In this document: positions 54,020 through 62,324 of the stretch, piece after piece
Position numbering within the stretch: position 1 is the stretch's first letter
Layout of the letters: the number at the start of each line of letters is the position of its first letter
Source of the DNA: Porphyrobacter sp. SLTP
Lineage (GTDB): Bacteria > Pseudomonadota > Alphaproteobacteria > Sphingomonadales > Sphingomonadaceae
Direction: 5' to 3'
Assembly (NCBI RefSeq): GCF_009905735.1
Contig: NZ_JAAALE010000002.1
Location: 1-64,000 of the forward strand
DNA: 64,000 bases
The notes under the pieces: model-generated
The model's database searches: none
What the model was told of the DNA's origin: nothing
Seen by the model: only the letters and a program-made list of their open reading frames with translations
Program-made: the position numbers and the translations under genes

Positions 54020-54772
54020 CTAGAGCGTGGCGGTTTGCCCGCCATCGACCTTGATCGCGCAGCCCGTGATGAAGCTGGCGCGCGGGGAGGCGAGGAAGGC
54101 GGCCATGTCGCCGAACTCTTCGGGTCGCCCCAGCCGTCCTGCCGGAATTGCTGCGATCGAGCGGGCAGTGATCTGCTCATGCGTCATCCCGCTGCCCGCT
54201 GCCATCGCGCCGTGGAGGCTGGTGAGCCGGTCGGTGGCGATCTGGCCGGGGAGCAGCAGGTTGACCGTCACACCGTCCGCCGCGACTTCGGCCGCGAGCG
54301 TCTTGCACCATGATGCCAGCATCGCACGCACCGCGTTGGACAGCACGAGGCCGGGGATCGGGGTGATCAGGCTGGTCGAGGCGACCGCGAGAATCCGCCC
54401 GAACCCGCGCGCCCGCATCTCCGGCAAAAACGCCTGCGCGAGCGCCAGCTGCGCGTTGAACATCCGATCCATCACGGCGGCAAAGTCGCCAGGCGTGGTG
54501 CTCGCCGCCGCGCCGGTGGGCGGGCCGCCTGCGTTGAGCACGAGAATATCCACCGGCTTGCCGGTCTCGCGCACACGGGCGATGATCTGGGCGGGGGCAG
54601 CGGGATCATCGAGATCGGCGACAATATGCGCAAGCCCCTGCGGCCCATCCGCCGAGCGCGCCACGGTGATCACATCCGCGCCTTCATCCGCCAGCGACAC
54701 AGCAATGGCGCGCCCCAACCCCTTGCTCGCGCCGAGCACCAGAGCGGTCTTGCCGTCAAGTTGCAGATCCAT
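54020..54772 (-). CDS. SDR-family protein lacking the classic catalytic tetrad
   Basis: This 250-aa Rossmann-fold protein has TALVLGASKGLGRAIA (about 9-24), NAGGPP and PGQIATDRL near the C-terminus, as in FabG-like reductases. The usual Tyr-x3-Lys is absent: in its place is GLVLSNAVRAM near residue 150. A subfamily of SDRs is known with this LSN..R pattern; their activity is unclear. It could be a reductase with altered catalysis or a cofactor-binding regulator. Start ATG 54772 begins the Rossmann domain directly. Confidence 0.8.
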   Translation of the reverse strand: MDLQLDGKTALVLGASKGLGRAIAVSLADEGADVITVARSADGPQGLAHIVADLDDPAAPAQIIARVRETGKPVDILVLNAGGPPTGAAASTTPGDFAAVMDRMFNAQLALAQAFLPEMRARGFGRILAVASTSLITPIPGLVLSNAVRAMLASWCKTLAAEVAADGVTVNLLLPGQIATDRLTSLHGAMAAGSGMTHEQITARSIAAIPAGRLGRPEEFGDMAAFLASPRASFITGCAIKVDGGQTATL

Positions 54773-54886
54773 CGCCGTTCTCCGTGAATATGGTTTCGGC
54801 GCAAGCCTGCCCGAATTCTTGGCGGCGCGCGCCTGATAGTATGGGCGGGGTAGAGGTGGCGGCACCCCTTCGCTTGCGCTCGGGAG

Positions 54887-54930
54887 TTTTCACGCAAAAC
54901 CATCCCCCGGATGGTTGTGTCTGGTGAAAA
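54887..54930 (-). terminator. Hairpin downstream of tRNA-Val
   Basis: TTTTCAC (54887-54893) pairs with GTGAAAA (54924-54930), and AACCATCC pairs with GGATGGTT inside. It begins just after the CCA end of the minus-strand tRNA, so it is a likely terminator or processing structure, ending in a short A/T run. Confidence 0.6.
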
Positions 54931-54931
54931 C

Positions 54932-55007
54932 TGGTGGGCGGTAACGGGCTCGAACCGCTGACCCTCTCGGTGTAAACGAGATGCTCTACCAACTGAGCTA
55001 ACCGCCC
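54932..55007 (-). tRNA. tRNA-Val (anticodon TAC)
   Basis: On the minus strand GGGCGGT pairs with ACCGCCC. The D arm is GCTCAGTTGGTAGAGC, the anticodon loop is TTTACAC (anticodon TAC, reading GTA and related Val codons), and the T arm contains GGTTCGAGCC. The CCA end is encoded. Confidence 0.95.
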
Positions 55008-55131
55008 GCGCAGTGCAGGTGGGTGCGATTTAGCGACAAGCGGGCGGGGGTCAAGCGGCCTTTGCTGCCTTTGCCCCTGGCCCGCCAAAGATGCTAGAAC
55101 ACCGCCGCAACCGCAGCAGGACGCCGACGGC

Positions 55132-55722
55132 ATGATCATCGAGACGCAGCTGAATGACGGAACCCCGGTGTGCATCCGCCGGGTGCGCAAGGATGATGAG
55201 CAGCGCATCAAGGAGGGAATCGCCCAGCTTTCGCCCCAGTCGCGCTATCTGCGGTTCTTCTCCGGGATGCGCGAGGCGCCGCCGCAGGTGCTGCGCGCAC
55301 TGGTGACAGTGGACGGGCATGATCACATCGCTTGGGGCGCGCTGCGCTCCGATCTGCCGGATGCGCCCGCGCTGGGCGTGGTCCATGCCTTCCGCGAGGC
55401 CGACGATCCCGGCACGGCGGAATTCTCGGTCGCGGTGGTGGACGAATACCACGGGAGGGGCCTTGCGCGGCTGCTCTGCGCGGTGCTGCTGCTCGATTGC
55501 CAGCGCGAGGGGCTCGGCCATCTGTCGGTCAATATCCTGCCGGAAAACCGCCCTGCGCTGACCCTGGCCCGCTCGCTCGGCGCGGAGGGGACGGGGTACG
55601 AGGCGGGGATCACGCAGCTTGAAATCGACATCGACGAAGCGCTCGCGTCGCTGCGGGCGGAGAGCGATGTGCCGGGTCTGGCGGCCGTGTTCGAACAGTT
55701 CAACGCTTCCCCCGCGGACTGA
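55132..55722 (+). CDS. GNAT-family N-acetyltransferase
   Basis: This 196-aa GNAT domain protein begins IIETQLNDGTPVCIRRVRKDDEQRI, resembling the acetyltransferase domain fused to acyl-CoA synthetases (Pat type), but here it stands alone. The acetyl-CoA pyrophosphate-binding motif is YHGRGLARLL (about residues 105-114). It could acetylate a protein or small molecule; substrate unknown. It is followed after 20 bases by the asparaginase gene. Confidence 0.85.
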   Translation: MIIETQLNDGTPVCIRRVRKDDEQRIKEGIAQLSPQSRYLRFFSGMREAPPQVLRALVTVDGHDHIAWGALRSDLPDAPALGVVHAFREADDPGTAEFSVAVVDEYHGRGLARLLCAVLLLDCQREGLGHLSVNILPENRPALTLARSLGAEGTGYEAGITQLEIDIDEALASLRAESDVPGLAAVFEQFNASPAD

Positions 55723-55742
55723 CAGGCTCTAGGGCCGCGCGC

Positions 55743-56729
55743 ATGACATCCCCACGCATTCTTGTTCTCGGCACTGGCGGCACGATTGCCGGCGCGGGCA
55801 GCGGCGCCACCGGCGCGGCCTATCGCCCCGGCGGGCTGGCGCTGGAGGTGCTGGTCGGCCACCTTGCCGCGCTCGGCCTCGATGCCAAGCTGGTATCGCA
55901 GGAGATTGCGCGGATCGGGTCGCAGGATATTGGCTTTGCCGAATGGCAGGCGCTCCACGCCGCCTGCGCCGCCGCGCTAGCTGATCCGGCCATCGCAGGC
56001 GTGATCATAACCCACGGCACGGACACAGCGGAAGAAACCGGCTTCCTGCTCGACCTCACCTTGCCGAGCCCCAAGCCGATCGTGCTGGTAGGTGCGATGC
56101 GGCCCGCTGACGCGGTGGGTGCGGACGGGATGCGCAACTTCGCCAATGCGGTGAAGGTGGCGAGCGATCCTGCCGCCGCCGGGCGCGGGGTGATGCTGGT
56201 GATGGGCGATGCGGTGCTCTCGGCCCGCGATGCGCGCAAGGCCGCGACCTCGGCGATCGACGCGTTCCGCAGCTTCCCAAGGGGGCCATTGGCGCGCGTG
56301 ACGCCTGCGAGCCTCGACTGGTTCGGCTCCCCGCACCGTGCGGGGGAGGGCGCACGCTATGCCTTCCCGGAACGGCTGCCGCGTGTCGCGATCCTGACTG
56401 CGGGCGCAGGTATGGACGAACAGCCGGTCGAAGCCCTGCTCGGCATCGGCTGCAAGAGCGTGGTGCTGGCCGGAATGGGGCAGGGCAACGCACCTGCCAG
56501 CGTGATCGCAGCCCTGTCCCAAGCCGCGGCGCGCGGGGTGCCGGTGGTGCGGTCCAGCCGGGTCGACGAAGGCATCGTCGACCGCAATGTCGAGGTTGAT
56601 GACGACGCACTCGGGCTGGTGGCGGCAAGGGCACTCGGCCCGGCCAAGGCGCGGATGCTGCTGATGGTGCTGGTGGCAAACGGCATCACCGATGCGGCAG
56701 AGGTGCAGGCGGCGTTCGACGGGGCGTGA
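55743..56729 (+). CDS. L-asparaginase
   Basis: This 328-aa asparaginase/glutaminase of the bacterial type I/II fold has the first catalytic Thr in GTGGTIAG (residues 10-17) and the second in THGTDTAEET near 98. GAMRPADAVGADG near 117 is also family sequence. No signal peptide is present, so it is cytoplasmic. It hydrolyses asparagine to aspartate and ammonia. The C-terminal domain is complete. Confidence 0.93.
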   Translation: MTSPRILVLGTGGTIAGAGSGATGAAYRPGGLALEVLVGHLAALGLDAKLVSQEIARIGSQDIGFAEWQALHAACAAALADPAIAGVIITHGTDTAEETGFLLDLTLPSPKPIVLVGAMRPADAVGADGMRNFANAVKVASDPAAAGRGVMLVMGDAVLSARDARKAATSAIDAFRSFPRGPLARVTPASLDWFGSPHRAGEGARYAFPERLPRVAILTAGAGMDEQPVEALLGIGCKSVVLAGMGQGNAPASVIAALSQAAARGVPVVRSSRVDEGIVDRNVEVDDDALGLVAARALGPAKARMLLMVLVANGITDAAEVQAAFDGA

Positions 56730-56843
56730 GCGATGCGTGGCGGGATGCGTCACCGCTTCCTTACAAAGTCGCGAGAGATGCGCTAACCCCGGCGCGAAAT
56801 CGGGAGGCACTCTCCGCCCGCCACCAGTAAAGTGAGCTTCCCC

Positions 56844-57317
56844 ATGTTCGACGAACCCGGTTTCTCAGACGATGCCGAACTGGATCCGGCTGCCGTCATG
56901 CTCGAAACCTTCGTCTATTGCAGTCTTGCCGCCGACAATGTCGACGCAGACGAGGTCAGCCGCTTGGTGGCGTTTTCACAACGCCGCAATGTCGCGCGCG
57001 GCATCACCGGCGTGCTGGTGTTCGGCAGCGGGGTGTTCTTCCAGTGGATCGAAGGGCCTCCTGCCGAGGTGCAGACCCTTATCGCCCAACTGCATGGTGA
57101 TGTGCGGCATCATGACATCGTCACGCTCGACCAGAGCGTCGAGGTGCGCGAGCGCTTGTATCCGCATTGGGACATGGAACCGGTCGAGGCGGACGACCTG
57201 CGCGAAGTGCTCGAAGACGCGCTAGAGAGTGCCGAGGATGACAGCAACAAAGCGGCGCTGCACCGCATCCTGGGACACCTCGCCGCCGGGCCGCTGCCCA
57301 CGCTTGGGCGCGGCTAA
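56844..57317 (+). CDS. BLUF-domain blue-light photoreceptor
   Basis: This 157-aa protein is a single BLUF domain with short extensions. The flavin-contact residues fall at the spacing of AppA: Y25 (FVYCSLA), N49 (RRNVARGITG), Q67 (VFFQWIEG), W109 and M111 (YPHWDME). BLUF domains bind FAD and respond to blue light by a hydrogen-bond switch around Tyr and Gln. No output domain is attached, so it probably signals through a partner. ATG 56844 is used; GTG 56832 is an alternative. Confidence 0.92.
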   Translation: MFDEPGFSDDAELDPAAVMLETFVYCSLAADNVDADEVSRLVAFSQRRNVARGITGVLVFGSGVFFQWIEGPPAEVQTLIAQLHGDVRHHDIVTLDQSVEVRERLYPHWDMEPVEADDLREVLEDALESAEDDSNKAALHRILGHLAAGPLPTLGRG

Positions 57318-57341
57318 CGGGAAACTGCACCGCCCCCCACC

Positions 57342-57370
57342 CGTCGCCCACGGCTTGATCCGGGGCGACG
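57342..57370. repeat. Short hairpin, REP-related, between convergent genes
   Basis: CGTCGCCC (57342-57349) pairs with GGGCGACG (57363-57370) around a GGCTTGATCC centre typical of the window's REP family. It separates the convergent BLUF and MDR genes and is a likely bidirectional terminator. Confidence 0.65.
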
Positions 57371-57383
57371 GTGGTGGGACAAA

Positions 57384-58493
57384 TCACCCCCAGGGCGTGA
57401 CCAGATACTTCTCGCCGGTCTTCATCTGGCGGTAATCGCAGATCGCGGCCTTCTCCAGCATCCCTTCGAGCGTCACCTTGGCCTTGTAATGGGAGGCAAA
57501 GGTCGTGGTGAGGTTCGCCTGAACCCGGCTACGCATCCGCACCACGGTTTCCATGCCCGCGCGCTGGAGGAACGGCGTCAGCAGCCAGCCGGCGATGCTC
57601 CATTGCAGGCCATAGGACGGCGTCAGGATCGTCGGGCTGAGGTCAAGCCGGCCGTAGATATACATCTTCTTCTGCTGGTTCGAACCATAGCGCGAAAACT
57701 CGCCCATCTGGCTCGCCGCGACCTGTTCCATCGCCTTCAACACGCCATCGCTGGCCTGCCCGCCGCCGATCGGATCGAAGCCGAGGAAGGCGCCGGTCTC
57801 GGCAATCGCGGCGCGCAGGTCGGCCATGTAGGTGGGTGCCGACGAGTTCACCACATAGGTCGCGCCCTGCGACTTCAGTAGTTCAACATGCTCGTCCTTG
57901 CGGACGATGTTGACCAGCTTCATCCCGTCTTCGACGCAAATGCGATTGAGCATCTGGCCGAGGTTGGAGGCGGCGGCGAGGTGGATGATCGCCGAGTGGC
58001 CTTCCATCTTCGCCGTCTCGACAAAGCCCAGTGCGGTCATCGGGTTGACGAAGCTCGACGCACCGGTCTCGCTCGAGTGATCGCCCAGCGGGATGCACAT
58101 CATCGCATCGGCGATGGCGTATTGCGAGAAGGCATTGCCGGGGACGCAGGCGACGCGCTGGCCCATCAGCGCCTTGGCCATGTCGCTATCGCCGGTGGCG
58201 ATGACGGTGCCCGCGCCCTCGTTGCCCGCAGGCAGGCGCTGGCCGTGGCGGCCCTTGTTCCCGGTCAGGAACGGCTCGGGCATGGTGGCGACGACCTTGC
58301 CGGGAGTATATTCCGCCGTCTCGAAATCGGCCGCAGAGGTGAGGATCGCAAGATCGCTCGGGTTGATCGGTGCGGCTTCCATCTTGACCAGCACCTGATT
58401 GCCCGTGGGCGCGGGGAAGGTGCTCTCTGCAACTTCCAGCGTCAGTTTGCCGTCGGCGGTGAGGGTGGTGAAGAGCTGCTTTCCGGTGGTCAT
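57384..58493 (-). CDS. MDR-superfamily oxidoreductase (zinc-independent type)
   Basis: This 369-aa medium-chain dehydrogenase/reductase has a GroES-like N-terminal domain, with APINPSDLAIL and AGNEGAGTVIATG. The usual zinc-binding GHE is GNE here, so catalytic zinc is unlikely. The C-terminal nucleotide-binding domain contains AAASNLGQMLNRIC and DPIGGG. Quinone or enoyl reductase-like activity is the best guess. Start ATG 58493 is chosen because residues further upstream come from a repeat. Confidence 0.8.
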   Translation of the reverse strand: MTTGKQLFTTLTADGKLTLEVAESTFPAPTGNQVLVKMEAAPINPSDLAILTSAADFETAEYTPGKVVATMPEPFLTGNKGRHGQRLPAGNEGAGTVIATGDSDMAKALMGQRVACVPGNAFSQYAIADAMMCIPLGDHSSETGASSFVNPMTALGFVETAKMEGHSAIIHLAAASNLGQMLNRICVEDGMKLVNIVRKDEHVELLKSQGATYVVNSSAPTYMADLRAAIAETGAFLGFDPIGGGQASDGVLKAMEQVAASQMGEFSRYGSNQQKKMYIYGRLDLSPTILTPSYGLQWSIAGWLLTPFLQRAGMETVVRMRSRVQANLTTTFASHYKAKVTLEGMLEKAAICDYRQMKTGEKYLVTPWG

Positions 58494-58510
58494 CCTGCTT
58501 ATCCCTTTTT

Positions 58511-58618
58511 CGTCATTGCGAGCGCAGCGAAGCAATCCATGGCCCGAAGGTCCGTCAGGATTGCAACATCGGAACATGGATTGCCGCGTCGCCTCTCTCG
58601 AGGCTCCTCGCAATGACG
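58511..58618. repeat. Dispersed repeat (CGTCATTGCGAGCGCAGCGA type)
   Basis: The left end CGTCATTGCGAGCGCAGCGA runs into AGCAATCCATGG. The right end, GGATTGCCGCGTC through CTCGCAATGACG, is its imperfect inverse. It fills the gap between truA and the upstream MDR gene. This class is distinct from the CCGGACTTGATCCGGG elements and is common in Alphaproteobacteria. Confidence 0.8.
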
Positions 58619-58628
58619 AAGGGAAAGG

Positions 58629-59372
58629 TCAATCGGGATAGGTCGCCGCGACGAAATAGAGCCCGTGCGGCGGGGCGTTGAGGCCGAGCGCGTTGCGATC
58701 CCGCGCCGCCAGTGCCTCGGCCATGCGGCTTTCCGGCCATGTGCCTGCGCCGACCAGCTTGAGGCAGCCGACCATGCTGCGCACCTGATGATGCAGGAAC
58801 GAACGCGCGGCGGCGTGGATGTGGATTTCCTCGCCCACCTGCTCCACATCAAGCAGATCGAGCGACTTCACCGGATCGGTGGCCTGGCAATGGACCGAGC
58901 GGAAGGTGGTGAAATCGTGATGCCCCACCAGCGCCTGCGCGGCGCGGTGCATCGCGTCCGCGTCGAGCGGCTGCGCGACATGCCACGCCCGGTCGCGCTG
59001 GAGCGTCAGCGGCGCGCGGCGGTTGGCGATGCGATACAGGTAACGCCGCCCGGTGCAGGAAAAGCGCGCGTGCCAATCGTCCGGCACCACCTCGCAGGCG
59101 GTCACTGCGACGGGATCGGGCCGCACCTGGGCGTTGATTGCGGCCATCAGGCGGAAGGGGTCGAAGGGCTTTTCGATATCGACATGGCTGCGCATTGCCA
59201 GCGCGTGCACGCCTGCATCCGTGCGCCCGGCGGAGTGGAGGGTGACGGTCTCGCCGGTGATCCGCGCGATGGCATCCTCGATGCTTTGCTGCACGCTCGG
59301 TCCGTGCGACTGGCGTTGCAGCCCGAAGAAGGGCGTGCCGTCGAATTCCAAGGTGAGGGCGAAGCGGGTCAT
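58629..59372 (-). CDS. truA: tRNA pseudouridine synthase A
   Basis: This 247-aa enzyme isomerises uridines 38-40 in the anticodon arm of tRNAs. The catalytic Asp lies in [11 protein letters not shown] (near residue 52). FFGLQRQ, RRYLYRI and [12 protein letters not shown] are in the expected order. Length is normal. It lies downstream of fmt on the same strand, separated by a REP element. Confidence 0.97.
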   Translation of the reverse strand: MTRFALTLEFDGTPFFGLQRQSHGPSVQQSIEDAIARITGETVTLHSAGRTDAGVHALAMRSHVDIEKPFDPFRLMAAINAQVRPDPVAVTACEVVPDDWHARFSCTGRRYLYRIANRRAPLTLQRDRAWHVAQPLDADAMHRAAQALVGHHDFTTFRSVHCQATDPVKSLDLLDVEQVGEEIHIHAAARSFLHHQVRSMVGCLKLVGAGTWPESRMAEALAARDRNALGLNAPPHGLYFVAATYPD

Positions 59373-59382
59373 TGCGCCAATC

Positions 59383-59463
59383 CGTCACCCCGGCGCAAGC
59401 CGGGGCCCAGAGCGGCACGCTCTGCGCTTGCGGCACCGGGTCCCGGCCCGCGCCGGGATGACG
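59383..59463. repeat. REP-like palindrome between fmt and truA
   Basis: The left end is CGTCACCCCGGCGCAAGCCG and the right end CGCGCCGGGATGACG. It is a divergent member of the window's main REP family, with GCGCAAGC in place of ACTTGATC. Confidence 0.8.
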
Positions 59464-59478
59464 ATGTTGTTTGGTGAC

Positions 59479-60384
59479 TCACCGCAGCACCGTCCCCGCC
59501 GCCACCGGCCGACCGCGCAGGAATTCGCTGCGGTCCAGCACTGGCTTGCCCGCGCGCTGGAGCCGCAGGGGCCGGATCGTGCCTGTCCCACAGGCGATGG
59601 TGAAGTCGTCGTCCAGCACCACGCCGGGTGCGCCGCTGGCGCCCGCCACCTCGGCGAGCAACAGCTTCACGCGTTCGCCCTCCAACTCAAACCAAGCACC
59701 CGGAAACGGCGCCAGCCCGCGCACCTTGCGCTCGATCACCTCGGCACCTTCGGCCCAGTCGATCTTCGCCTCGGCCTTGTCGATCTTGGGCGCGTAGATC
59801 GCCGCCGTGTCGTCCTGAACCTCGGGCGGGAAGGCGGCGAGATCAGCCAACACCGCCACCATCGCCGCCGCGCCCAGCGTGCCCAATTCCTCGAACAGCT
59901 CGCCCGTCGTCTTGCGCCCCACTGGCACCGTGACCTTGTGCAGCATCGGCCCGGTATCGAGACCCGCTTCCATCTGCATGATGGTGACGCCCGTCTCGGC
60001 ATCCCCCGCCATCACTGCGCGGTGGATCGGCGCGGCGCCGCGCCAGCGTGGCAGCAGGCTGGCGTGAATGTTGAGGCACCCATGCACCGGCGCATCGAGC
60101 ACCGGCTGCGGCAGGATCAAGCCGTAAGCCGCGACCACCGCCACATCGGCATTCAGCGCCGCGAACGCCGCGTGCGCCTCGGCGTTCCTGAGCGACACGG
60201 GCGAACGCACCGGCAGGCCCAAACCCTCCGCCGCCACTTGCACGGGAGAGGGGCTGAGCTGCTTGCCCCGGCCCGCTGGCCGCGGCGGCTGGGTGTAGAC
60301 GCACACCACCTCATGCCCCGCAGTATGGAGCGCGCGCAGGGCCGGGACCGCGAAATCGGGCGTCCCCATGAAGATGATGCGCAT
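59479..60384 (-). CDS. fmt: Methionyl-tRNA formyltransferase
   Basis: This 301-aa enzyme formylates initiator Met-tRNA. The N-terminal catalytic domain has the Asn/His pair in [16 protein letters not shown] and the Asp in [11 protein letters not shown]. The C-terminal OB-like domain (about 205-301) is complete. It begins [15 protein letters not shown], as expected. It is divergent from recR across 53 bases. Peptide deformylase lies 1 kb away on the other strand rather than next to it. Confidence 0.97.
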   Translation of the reverse strand: MRIIFMGTPDFAVPALRALHTAGHEVVCVYTQPPRPAGRGKQLSPSPVQVAAEGLGLPVRSPVSLRNAEAHAAFAALNADVAVVAAYGLILPQPVLDAPVHGCLNIHASLLPRWRGAAPIHRAVMAGDAETGVTIMQMEAGLDTGPMLHKVTVPVGRKTTGELFEELGTLGAAAMVAVLADLAAFPPEVQDDTAAIYAPKIDKAEAKIDWAEGAEVIERKVRGLAPFPGAWFELEGERVKLLLAEVAGASGAPGVVLDDDFTIACGTGTIRPLRLQRAGKPVLDRSEFLRGRPVAAGTVLR

Positions 60385-60437
60385 AAGCGTGCCCCGCAGC
60401 CTTTGTTAAGCGAAGCGCAGCCCCTATCTCTCCCCCC

Positions 60438-61034
60438 ATGGCATCGCAAGAGATCGAGGCGCTGAGTTCCGCGCTCGCCCGGCTGCCGGGCCTGGGACCG
60501 CGTTCCGCGCGGCGGGCGGTGCTGTGGCTGGTCAAGCACCGCGAATCTGCGCTCCCCGCTTTGCTCGAAGCGCTGGCGGGCGTCGCTGAAACGCTGGTCG
60601 AGTGTCAGACCTGCGGCAATGTCGACACGTCCGACCCCTGCGCCATCTGCACCGACCCGCGCCGCGACGGGCGCGCGCTGTGCGTGGTGGAGGAAGTGTC
60701 GGACGTTTGGGCGCTCGACCGCGCGCGGCTGTTTCCCGGGCGCTACCATGTGCTCGGCGGCAGGCTCTCGGCACTCGACGGCATCGCGCCCGAAAACCTC
60801 AACATCGCCAGCTTGCTCGCCCGCGTCGAAAGCGGCGGGATCGACGAGGTGGTGCTCGCCATGAACGCCACCCTGGAAGGCCAGACCACCGCGCATTACA
60901 TTGCCGAGCGGCTTGAGGCCTTCCCGGTGCGCGTGACTCAGCTCGCCCACGGCTTGCCGGTGGGTGGTGAGCTTGATTACCTCGACGAAGGCACCTTGGC
61001 GCAGGCGCTCCGGGCGCGAAGGCCGGTCGGATGA
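60438..61034 (+). CDS. recR: Recombination protein RecR
   Basis: This 198-aa RecF-pathway protein loads RecA at gaps together with RecO. The N-terminal helix-hairpin-helix [15 protein letters not shown], the zinc finger [16 protein letters not shown] and the Toprim domain ([27 protein letters not shown]) are all intact. Length is standard. It overlaps the zinc-ribbon gene by four bases (ATGA). Confidence 0.97.
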   Translation: MASQEIEALSSALARLPGLGPRSARRAVLWLVKHRESALPALLEALAGVAETLVECQTCGNVDTSDPCAICTDPRRDGRALCVVEEVSDVWALDRARLFPGRYHVLGGRLSALDGIAPENLNIASLLARVESGGIDEVVLAMNATLEGQTTAHYIAERLEAFPVRVTQLAHGLPVGGELDYLDEGTLAQALRARRPVG

Positions 61035-61246
61035 ACCGCACGCAACGGTTCGTCACCTGGCTTTTCGGCCCCGGAGTCGAGCGCGAATCGCGTGAGTGGG
61101 CGTATGAATGCAGCCAATGCAGCCATCGCGAAAGCGTGTGGGATACGGGCGGCATCCGCTACAAGGCCAATGCGGAAAAGTCTTATTTCGGGCGCTGCCC
61201 TGCGTGCGGCCATGTTGGCAAGCGCTGGTTGCGTCGATCACTCTGA
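61031..61246 (+). CDS. Small zinc-ribbon protein
   Basis: This 71-aa protein has two CxxC pairs, C27/C30 (YECSQCS) and C56/C59 (RCPACG), that would bind one zinc ion. The C-terminus is basic (KRWLRRSL). Its start overlaps the recR stop by four bases, so it is translationally coupled, and def starts 50 bases later. The ribbon could bind nucleic acid or a protein partner of recombination; no known function. Confidence 0.8.
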   Translation: MNRTQRFVTWLFGPGVERESREWAYECSQCSHRESVWDTGGIRYKANAEKSYFGRCPACGHVGKRWLRRSL

Positions 61247-61296
61247 TCGCAGCATCATGCTTGCACCTTGCTGGCGCGGCCCCTATTTCGGGCCTC

Positions 61297-61869
61297 ATGG
61301 CTATCCGCGAAATCCTTGAAGTGCCGGACCCCCGGCTGAAGACCGTCTCGACTCCGGTTGAACCCCACGAGTTCAACGACGACCTGCGCACGCTGGTCGA
61401 AGACATGTTCGAGACGATGTATGATGCCCCCGGCATCGGTCTGGCCGCGATTCAGGTCGGCGTGCCCAAGCGGGTGCTGGTGATCGATCTCCAGCCCGAA
61501 GACCCCGACGCCGAGCCCGTCGAATGCAGCCATGACGGCCATTCGCACACGCACCCCGCGACCAAGAATGATCCGCGCGTGTTCATCAATCCGGTGATCG
61601 TCGATCCGGCCAAGGAGCTGTCGACCTATCAGGAAGGCTGCCTCTCGGTCCCCGAAATCTACGCGGACGTCGACCGCCCGGCGACCTGCACGGTGCGGTA
61701 TCAGGACCTCGATGGCAACACGCACGAGGAACACCTCACCGGCCTGATGGCGACCTGCTTGCAGCACGAGATGGACCACCTCGAAGGCATCTTGTTCATC
61801 GACCACCTGTCGCGGCTGAAGAAGGCGATGGTGTTGAAGAAGCTCGAGAAGATCCGCCGCGCGGCGTAG
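61297..61869 (+). CDS. def: Peptide deformylase
   Basis: This 190-aa iron enzyme removes the N-terminal formyl group from nascent proteins. Motif 1 is GIGLAAIQVG, motif 2 EGCLSVPE with the metal-binding Cys, and motif 3 QHEMDHLEG with both His ligands. A His-rich insertion (about 80-92, CSHDGHSHTHP) extends the usual loop and might bind metal. Start ATG 61297 is the conserved one (MAIREILEVPDPRL); the frame is open far upstream but that part belongs to the zinc-ribbon gene. Confidence 0.96.
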   Translation: MAIREILEVPDPRLKTVSTPVEPHEFNDDLRTLVEDMFETMYDAPGIGLAAIQVGVPKRVLVIDLQPEDPDAEPVECSHDGHSHTHPATKNDPRVFINPVIVDPAKELSTYQEGCLSVPEIYADVDRPATCTVRYQDLDGNTHEEHLTGLMATCLQHEMDHLEGILFIDHLSRLKKAMVLKKLEKIRRAA

Positions 61870-61903
61870 CCACAAGCTTTCCAACATTTTCACCGCGAGG
61901 CTG

Positions 61904-61956
61904 TTGGACTCGGTTAGCAAGCGTGATATGTTCGCATCCTGTTCTAAGAATAGGAG
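61904..61956 (+). promoter_or_regulatory. Candidate SOS promoter: -35/-10 with LexA box
   Basis: TTGGAC (61904-61909) and TATGTT (61927-61932) are spaced by 17 bases. GTTCGCATCCTGTTC (61930-61944) fits GTTC-N7-GTTC, the alphaproteobacterial LexA box, and covers the -10 box and expected start site, which is the classic repressor position. AGGAGG follows at 61951-61956, but no suitably spaced start codon was found after it. Confidence 0.5.
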
Positions 61957-62174
61957 GTGCCTAACGATTCCCTGAAACGCCGACGGGCGAGTACGTTGGA
62001 ACGGCGGCGAACGGTCACATGCGACACTAAAACCGACGCGAATAAGCTTTTGCCTGCGAAACGCCCTTTAAAAAGGCGGACGTATTTGCGGAGCCCACGG
62101 CGTAATTTTTTAGTTGATGCCTCCCTGACTTTGGCGGCCAAAATCCCGAACATTGCAGCAAGAAAGGACACGGC
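61945..62174 (+). other. Lower-G+C transcribed-looking spacer, no clear gene
   Basis: Counting bases 62041-62220 by hand gives about 50% G+C against well over 60% nearby. A frame from GTG 61957 to 62283 is open and Arg-rich, but its GTG touches AGGAGG, and it overlaps the better-supported small gene at 62175. The stretch could be a leader, a small RNA or a decayed insertion. Confidence 0.4.
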
Positions 62175-62318
62175 ATGTCTTGTCGTCCCTATGTGCTGCG
62201 TTGGATTGACGGTCTTTGTTACTGGGTGGTGCTGTCAAATGACGGCGCTCAGTGCATGTTCCAGTCCTCTGTCGGATTTCTGACAGAGGAGCAGGCAAAG
62301 ACTGACATCGCTTGGTAA
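62175..62318 (+). CDS. Small 47-codon gene, unknown function
   Basis: ATG 62175 follows AAGGAC with 5 bases between and runs 47 codons to TAA at 62316-62318. The product is rich in Trp and Cys (YVLRWIDGLCYWVVLSN in its first half) and is not clearly transmembrane. It has no visible relatives known to me. It lies in a locally A/T-richer islet 230 bases after a candidate LexA-controlled promoter and just before a strong hairpin, so it could be a DNA-damage-induced small protein. Coding status rests on the ribosome-binding site and context only. Confidence 0.5.
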   Translation: MSCRPYVLRWIDGLCYWVVLSNDGAQCMFQSSVGFLTEEQAKTDIAW

Positions 62319-62324
62319 ACCAGG

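Noticed and set aside
61944..62171. 75-codon minus-strand frame with a hydrophobic start then basic residues
   Set aside because: GTG start without a visible ribosome-binding site and opposite to a likely promoter transcript; not enough support.
61957..62283. 108-codon Arg-rich plus-strand frame in the def-rmuC gap
   Set aside because: Its GTG directly abuts AGGAGG, leaving no spacing, and it overlaps the better-supported gene at 62175 in another frame. Kept only as a remark on the spacer.
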